Below, piece by piece: positions 6,907-9,565 of a stretch of DNA of 9,565 bases. The position numbers and the translations under genes were made by a program. Each line of letters begins with the position of its first letter. Within the stretch, counting starts at the first letter, position 1. The notes below the pieces were generated by a model, which saw nothing but the letters and a program-made list of their open reading frames with translations, was not told the DNA's origin and searched no databases. This DNA is from JBKQHQ01 sp052148715 (GTDB lineage Bacteria > Pseudomonadota > Alphaproteobacteria > Rhizobiales > Xanthobacteraceae): contig JBKQHQ010000250.1 in the NCBI GenBank assembly GCA_052148715.1, positions 1-9,565 of the forward strand. Direction: 5' to 3'.

Positions 6907-7204
6907 TGATAACGGACGAAAGATAGTCAAGGTTCCATTAGTAAATTCTGATCGGTACGCTATCGTAGACCAAGACGATTACCTAGTTTTGGAAAAGCTG
7001 GGGGTTAGCTTTCGATGGTACCACGGCCCCAGCACCCTTGGTCAGGTAATGGTTGTTCTCCTACCAACTAAGCGCAGGAAGCACCTGGTATCGAGGGTAC
7101 TGATGGATGTTGGCAAGGGACAGATAGTCAAGTTCTTGAACGGAGACAAGACGGATAATGATTGGTTAAACCGCCATGGCGGTGCTCGATGCGAGGGGGG
7201 CTGA
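6875..7204 (+). CDS. Degenerate HNH-endonuclease-like protein
   Basis: The 109-residue protein follows the plan of small phage HNH/AP2-type endonucleases. An N-terminal strand region with a VD.DDY motif (VPLVNSDRYAIVDQDDYLVLE, seen as VPLVNSDRYAI and VDQDDYLVLE, about 20-40) leads to W48. After it comes a basic R/K-rich strand (KRRKHLVSRVLM, about 66-77) and then FLNGDKTDN (87-95). Active relatives normally read DHxNGxxxDNR at the last motif. Here the Asp-His pair is replaced by K86-F87, while N89-G90 and D94-N95 remain. The MHR-type motif is SR here. Nuclease activity is therefore doubtful, and it may act as a DNA-binding protein or be decaying. It starts inside the previous gene (32-nt overlap) and ends beside a hairpin at 7211-7247. 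Confidence 0.68.
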   Translation: MQATKLTQALDDNGRKIVKVPLVNSDRYAIVDQDDYLVLEKLGVSFRWYHGPSTLGQVMVVLLPTKRRKHLVSRVLMDVGKGQIVKFLNGDKTDNDWLNRHGGARCEGG

Positions 7205-7210
7205 AAAGAA

Positions 7211-7247
7211 AGAGGCCCCGGTGGGGGTGAAACCAGCCGGAGCCTCT
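7211..7247. terminator. GC-rich hairpin after the HNH-like gene
   Basis: AGAGGC-C-CCGG (7211-7221) pairs with CCGG-A-GCCTCT (7237-7247), eleven positions with one mismatch. It starts 6 nt after the stop codon, so it probably ends the plus-strand unit. No T-run follows, so efficiency is uncertain. Sequence and layout resemble the hairpin at 8208-8235, including a shared TGAAAAG just before each stem. Confidence 0.6.
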
Positions 7248-7344
7248 CGTTGCGCCTGGATTGTCGGCCCTGGGTAGCGGGCCGATCTAAGTAGTTTGCC
7301 GGATCAATCGTTGCTGATTGGTAAAGCCACGCCATTCCCGCGAT

Positions 7345-7385
7345 GGAGAAGCCCCAGCGGATCGGGTGTGCGCTAGGGCTTCTCC
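7345..7385. repeat. Long imperfect hairpin upstream of the recombinase gene
   Basis: The arms GGAGAAGCCC (7345-7354) and GGGCTTCTCC (7376-7385) are perfect complements. They continue, after one mismatch, with AGCG/CGCT, leaving an 11-nt loop. The arm motif AGAAGCCCC is shared with the hairpin after the recombinase (8205-8212), suggesting a related family of palindromes. Confidence 0.6.
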
Positions 7386-7539
7386 GTGTCGAGCTAGGGC
7401 TTGATAGCCCGACGTTGGCAAATTGCCCGACCATGGTTGGCCATCGCCATACGCAATATCCCCGACGACGAGCCCATTGTCCACTGTTCGTAATTCTGTC
7501 ATTCTGCCAACAGTGAGCGTATGAGAGAGGTTGATTATC

Positions 7540-8160
7540 ATGGCTAAATCGCACCTGAAGCTAGTCGCTCCAACCGAGGTAAAACGAACAGTCGTCCCGA
7601 CCCGGCGCAAGAATGCCGAGTTACGGACCCGCGAGCACCTGACACCGAGCGAGGTCGAGAAGCTTATCGAGGCGGCTAAGGCAAACCGTCATGGGCACCG
7701 CGATGCCACCATGCTCCTACTCACCTACCGCCACGGCTTGCGTGCGGCCGAGGTCTGCGATCTGCGATGGGATCAAATCGATTTCAACGGCGCCGTGCTG
7801 CATGTGCGGAGGGTCAAGAACGGCATGCCGTCCACCCATCCGATCCATGGGGACGAGCTGCGTGCCCTGCGGAGGCTCCAGCGTGAGAGCGTTACATCGC
7901 CCTTCGTGTTCGTCAGCGAGCGCGGATCGCCCTTCACCACTGCCGGCTTTGCCAGGATGCTGGAGCGCGCAGCCGAGGTCGCAAGGCTGAAGATCAAGGC
8001 GCACCCGCATATGCTGAGGCACGCTTGCGGCTACGCGCTGGCCAACAAAGGCCATGACACACGCGCTATACAGGGCTGGCTTGGACACCGCTCTATTACC
8101 TCGACGGCAATCTATACCGCGCTGGCTCCTAACCGCTTTAAGGATTTCTGGCGCGATTGA
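7540..8160 (+). CDS. Short FimB-like tyrosine recombinase
   Basis: This 206-residue protein is essentially a tyrosine-recombinase catalytic domain. It has R68 in YRHGLRAAEVCDLRW, K93 in RRVKNG, H157 and R160 in HPHMLRHACG, H183 in WLGHRS and the nucleophile Y192 in STAIYTAL, so the full active site is present. The N-terminal arm- and core-binding domains of phage integrases are missing, replaced by about 30 basic residues. FimB/FimE-type invertases have the same size and organisation, and such short enzymes are common in rhizobial genomes. I chose the ATG at 7540, which has AGAGAGG ending 9 nt upstream; an in-frame TTG at 7531 lies directly against that site. The gene is more GC-rich than the cargo to its left. 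It might excise the island, invert a segment or be a separate insertion. No invertible repeat pair is proven here. Confidence 0.93.
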   Translation: MAKSHLKLVAPTEVKRTVVPTRRKNAELRTREHLTPSEVEKLIEAAKANRHGHRDATMLLLTYRHGLRAAEVCDLRWDQIDFNGAVLHVRRVKNGMPSTHPIHGDELRALRRLQRESVTSPFVFVSERGSPFTTAGFARMLERAAEVARLKIKAHPHMLRHACGYALANKGHDTRAIQGWLGHRSITSTAIYTALAPNRFKDFWRD

Positions 8161-8207
8161 TCGGACTAAGATTGCTGCATCAGCAACTAGACCCTGAAAA
8201 GGAAGAA

Positions 8208-8235
8208 GCCCCGGCGAATTGGGGTAAGCCGGGGC
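8208..8235. terminator. GC-rich hairpin after the recombinase gene
   Basis: GCCCCGGC (8208-8215) and GCCGGGGC (8228-8235) form a perfect 8-bp stem with a 12-nt loop, 47 nt after the recombinase stop. It is preceded by TGAAAAGGAAG, as in the hairpin at 7211-7247. A terminator role is plausible although no T-run follows. A 6-bp hairpin TTGCTG/CAGCAA (8172-8177, 8181-8186) lies between the stop and this stem. Confidence 0.55.
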
Positions 8236-8463
8236 CTCTCCATCGTACATTGCCGGCATCGGAATTGGGGGTACCGATGCGTATTGCAATACTACCCCTG
8301 ATTCGCCTATTTTGCTACCACCTTGCCTAAGAACTAGGACACTGTTGCGAGCCTGGAACACTTCATGGGAGCGGCGAAACCGCTCGCGCGTCGTTTGATT
8401 TCTCAAGTGCTCGAAAGAGTGCATAGCCCTAGTCATGTCCGGCTGGGGCATTTGTTTATTGAA

Positions 8464-8503
8464 GCAAGGCCCTGCTTTTACTCCTTGCCTGCCGTGACAG
8501 GGC
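8464..8503 (+). promoter_or_regulatory. Two mutually exclusive small hairpins, possible attenuator
   Basis: GCAAGG (8464-8469) can pair with CCTTGC (8483-8488), while GCCCTG (8469-8474) can pair with CAGGGC (8498-8503). The pairings interlock, so they compete or form a pseudoknot. The second stem is followed by TTTGTCTTTTG, a weak T-rich tail. No small gene or known riboswitch is recognised here. Confidence 0.35.
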
Positions 8504-8546
8504 TTTGTCTTTTGTATTATACCTTAGGTATATACGTACGTTTATC

Positions 8547-8562
8547 CTATAGTATACTATAG
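8547..8562. repeat. Perfect 16-bp AT-rich palindrome
   Basis: CTATAGTATACTATAG equals its own reverse complement. It stands 13 bp before the first ACGTTAGGAT-type repeat and shortly after another palindrome, ACGTACGT (8534-8541), so it is probably part of the same control or origin region. Confidence 0.7.
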
Positions 8563-8574
8563 CACCTAATATAT

Positions 8575-8670
8575 ATCCTAACGTATATCTCAGGATACTA
8601 ACGTTAGGATACATTATGACAACACTAGCTAATGCTAATACGTTAGGATACTGAGGTTATACGTTAGGAT
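8575..8670. repeat. Iteron-like array of ACGTTAGGAT
   Basis: The decamer ACGTTAGGAT occurs four times in 96 bp, once on the minus strand (8575-8584) and three times on the plus strand (8601-8610, 8640-8649, 8661-8670). Copies one, three and four share an extra TA before the core, and copies two and three share AC after it. Plus-strand start spacings are 39 and 21 bp. Repeats of this type in AT-rich DNA act as binding sites for initiators, partition proteins or repressors. No initiator gene is visible in the window, and the small gene at 8770 is the nearest downstream. Confidence 0.7.
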
Positions 8671-8769
8671 TGGATTAGGTTATCTGGCTGAGCCCTTGAA
8701 TGCTTTATGCTGGCAATCGATGCCCTGCGGCGAGTGCGTTCCCAGGGAAGACGGGTAAGGAGCAGCGCA

Positions 8770-8976
8770 ATGACAGAAGATCAATTGAAGCAATGGGCGA
8801 GCAAGGCTGCGGCCGAGATCGTAAAGCGTGAGGGCGCAACTCTGGCTCTGTCCGCGTGTGATGGTGACGAGTCCGCTATTGAGGCCGACAGCAATTTACT
8901 GGGCATAGCAATCGCCCAAGCGATCATAGAAGCCTATCGAGCCGGGGTAGCGGCAACGTCGCGGCAGACATCGTAA
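8770..8976 (+). CDS. Small hypothetical protein after the iteron array
   Basis: This 68-residue protein is not recognised. I chose the ATG at 8770 because AAGGAG (8757-8762) lies 7 nt upstream; the frame is open back to 8707 without a comparable site. The N-terminus MTEDQLKQWASKAAAEIVKR is probably helical, followed by an acidic loop (CDGDESAIEADS) and a hydrophobic helix (LGIAIAQAIIEAYRAG). This looks like a small soluble helical protein. It lies 99 nt after the last ACGTTAGGAT copy, which could regulate it. Nothing ties it to replication or partitioning by sequence. Confidence 0.55.
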   Translation: MTEDQLKQWASKAAAEIVKREGATLALSACDGDESAIEADSNLLGIAIAQAIIEAYRAGVAATSRQTS

Positions 8977-9066
8977 GGTCGCGCGATCGTATGAGCGGCC
9001 TTTCTTCTGCTCGACACCACGATCGTCCGCCCGGCTTATCCGGCAAGAGCCAACGCTACTCCGCAT

Positions 9067-9161
9067 TAGCGAGCGTAGCGAGATGGCTTTGACGAGGCGC
9101 TGGGGCTGGCATCGGACGGGGCACCAGGACCGGAGACACCGGGGGAGAGCTAGCGAGCGTA
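9067..9161. repeat. Pair of 11-bp direct repeats between convergent genes
   Basis: TAGCGAGCGTA occurs at 9067-9077 and 9151-9161, 84 bp apart, in the 193-base gap between the small gene and the recombinase end. Each sits in GCGAG-rich sequence resembling common REP elements. The role is unknown. Confidence 0.4.
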
Positions 9162-9169
9162 CCAAATAC

Positions 9170-9565
9170 CTACGCGCTATAACCTGTTACCTTGATGACC
9201 CTCGTGGGATCACCTACTTCCGTAGTGGTGTTTGAGTAACCGGTTTCCTTCATGACCCTCGCAGGTTCTACGGTGCGCTTCGCACTAGCAAGACGCTTTG
9301 GAAGTTTTTTGAAGCATATTTGAAACCAGTTATCGGGCCAATCATCTGGCCCTGGCATAGGACCGGGATCACACCCTTTTTCACGAAGCTCTGCCCTATA
9401 GCTTGCAAGTTTCGCTGGGCTTGGGCTCACTGAGAGACCCTCAGCAGCAGCATCGAGCTTAGCTCTAATGCTTTCCACCATTTCAATGTGTTCATATCTT
9501 CGGGTCATACCCCCGACGTTGTGTCCTAACAGATATGCGTTTTCTCGTGAACTAAGCTCTATAGG
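9170..9565 (-). CDS. Tyrosine recombinase/integrase, C-terminal end (cut by window edge)
   Basis: The frame is open from the window edge through 131 residues. The first visible residues are PIELSSRENAYLLGHNVGG, then MTRRYEHI. This is the end of a tyrosine-recombinase catalytic domain, with LLGH (fragment residues 12-15) carrying the conserved His and Y24 in MTRRYEHI as nucleophile, at the usual nine-residue spacing. A methionine at 9508 lies inside this motif and is not the start. The upstream part with the Arg/Lys/His-x-x-Arg residues is outside the window. After the Tyr come about 107 residues, a long tail with a proline/glycine/tryptophan segment (PGPMPGPDDWPDNW) and a duplicated RV(M/I)K(E/V)TGYS motif. 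It may be the true integrase of the island, but its integrity cannot be judged. Confidence 0.88.
   Translation of the reverse strand, partial: PIELSSRENAYLLGHNVGGMTRRYEHIEMVESIRAKLDAAAEGLSVSPSPAKLASYRAELREKGCDPGPMPGPDDWPDNWFQICFKKLPKRLASAKRTVEPARVMKETGYSNTTTEVGDPTRVIKVTGYSA
9180..9261. repeat. In-frame duplication in the integrase tail
   Basis: Two 25-bp copies (9180-9204 and 9237-9261) agree at 22 of 25 positions with a period of 57 bp, or 19 codons. They encode TRVIKVTGYS and ARVMKETGYS in the same frame of the minus-strand recombinase end. Confidence 0.75.

Larger units (their letters stand above)
7205..7539. other. Hairpin-dense non-coding region upstream of the recombinase
   Basis: No gene is supported in these 335 bases, but paired elements are crowded. 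Besides 7211-7247 there are TCGGCCC/GGGCCGA (7264-7270, 7279-7285), a 15-position stem GGAGAAGCCC-c-AGCG/CGCT-a-GGGCTTCTCC (7345-7359, 7371-7385, one mismatch), GGGCT/AGCCC (7397-7401, 7406-7410) and GGCAA-a-TTGCC (7417-7427). It may hold the recombinase's binding sites or promoter, or be a structured transcript. Confidence 0.5.
8161..8769. other. 609-base non-coding region with palindromes and iterons
   Basis: I see no convincing gene here. In order it holds two hairpins after the recombinase (8172-8186, 8208-8235), a hairpin GCATCGG/CCGATGC (8256-8262, 8274-8280) directly followed by the 12-bp palindrome GTATTGCAATAC (8281-8292), and a GC-rich stretch without recognisable content. Then come two overlapping alternative hairpins (8464-8503) and an AT-rich block with palindromes and ACGTTAGGAT repeats (8534-8670). 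The A+T content rises sharply from about 8500. Confidence 0.5.
5586..9565. mobile_element. Integrated island inserted in tRNA-Thr(GGT), left part only
   Basis: The element begins at the broken tRNA and runs past the window edge. Its first 1.6 kb is clearly richer in A+T than the chromosome to the left. It carries small unknown genes, an HNH-like gene and two tyrosine recombinases (7540-8160, and 9170 to the edge). No second copy of the tRNA core or missing tRNA 3' half is visible, so the far end lies outside. No capsid, tail, terminase, relaxase or plasmid replication protein is seen, so phage remnant, satellite and integrative element remain open. Confidence 0.8.

Noticed and set aside
7033..7046. 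GCACCCTTGGTCAGG-like resemblance to the tRNA-Thr anticodon region
   Set aside because: It lies within a coding frame with mismatches and no surrounding tRNA structure; probably chance.
7717..8451. Long minus-strand frame of 244 codons opposite the FimB-like recombinase
   Set aside because: It overlaps a recombinase with a complete active site and has no recognisable domain; it is the reverse-strand shadow expected in GC-rich coding DNA.
8365..8562. Plus-strand 65-codon frame
   Set aside because: No ribosome site, no recognisable features, and its end lies in the palindrome/iteron block.
8615..8653. Twelve-codon frame starting ATGACAACACTAGC inside the iteron block, as a leader peptide
   Set aside because: No ribosome site and no run of regulatory codons; its end is simply the ACGTTAGGATAC repeat followed by TGA.
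8575..8670. CRISPR-like direct repeats
   Set aside because: Units are only ten bases long, irregularly spaced and in both orientations, which fits protein-binding sites.
8896..9165. Minus-strand 89-codon frame
   Set aside because: It overlaps the better supported gene at 8770-8976 and the REP-like repeats; Arg/Cys-rich composition suggests a shadow.

Overview
The window joins two different kinds of DNA. The left part (about 1-5585) is GC-rich chromosome of an alphaproteobacterium, most likely Hyphomicrobiales near Bradyrhizobium/Rhodopseudomonas or Xanthobacteraceae. The evidence is the gene set and order (murA, DUF2948, hisD, UPF0262, low-molecular-weight phosphatase), the protein sequences, and the dispersed palindromic repeats typical of these genomes. 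The right part (about 5586 to the end) is an integrated accessory element with much more A+T over most of its length, small unknown genes and two tyrosine recombinases.

Chromosomal part. Four minus-strand genes form a likely operon: DUF2948 (2430-2888), hisD (1075-2367), UPF0262 (566-1057) and a phosphatase-like gene (98-562). Gaps are 62, 17 and 3 nt. Only hisD has a known biochemical role, the last two steps of histidine synthesis. A short predicted lipoprotein (3085-3276) runs divergently. murA (3525-4814, minus) makes the first committed peptidoglycan precursor, and a 62-residue basic protein (4993-5181, minus) lies upstream of it. Two non-coding palindromic repeats sit between genes, at 3290-3442 and 5316-5401.

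Junction. A tRNA-Thr(GGT) gene starts at 5546 and reads correctly through the acceptor strand, D-arm and anticodon loop. It stops matching a tRNA inside the 3' side of the anticodon stem (about 5586), where base composition also changes abruptly. This is the attachment junction of an element whose other end lies outside the window.

Element. A two-gene minus-strand unit (6002-6301, and 5827-6105 with a C2H2-like CXXC...HXXXH motif) and a three-gene plus-strand unit (6446-7204) diverge from an AT-rich intergenic region. That region holds a near-consensus sigma-70 promoter overlapped by two perfect inverted repeats. The third plus-strand gene looks like a degenerate HNH-endonuclease-type domain lacking its catalytic histidine. 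Next come a hairpin-dense non-coding stretch (7205-7539), a short FimB-like tyrosine recombinase (7540-8160) with related GC-rich hairpins on both sides, and a 609-base non-coding stretch with an AT-rich iteron-like array of ACGTTAGGAT (8575-8670). A small unknown gene follows (8770-8976). At the right edge is the C-terminal end of a second tyrosine recombinase (minus, 9170 to beyond 9565), visible only when the frame is read past an internal methionine.

The element has the look of a phage-derived or integrative island. No function for its small cargo genes can be assigned from sequence alone.
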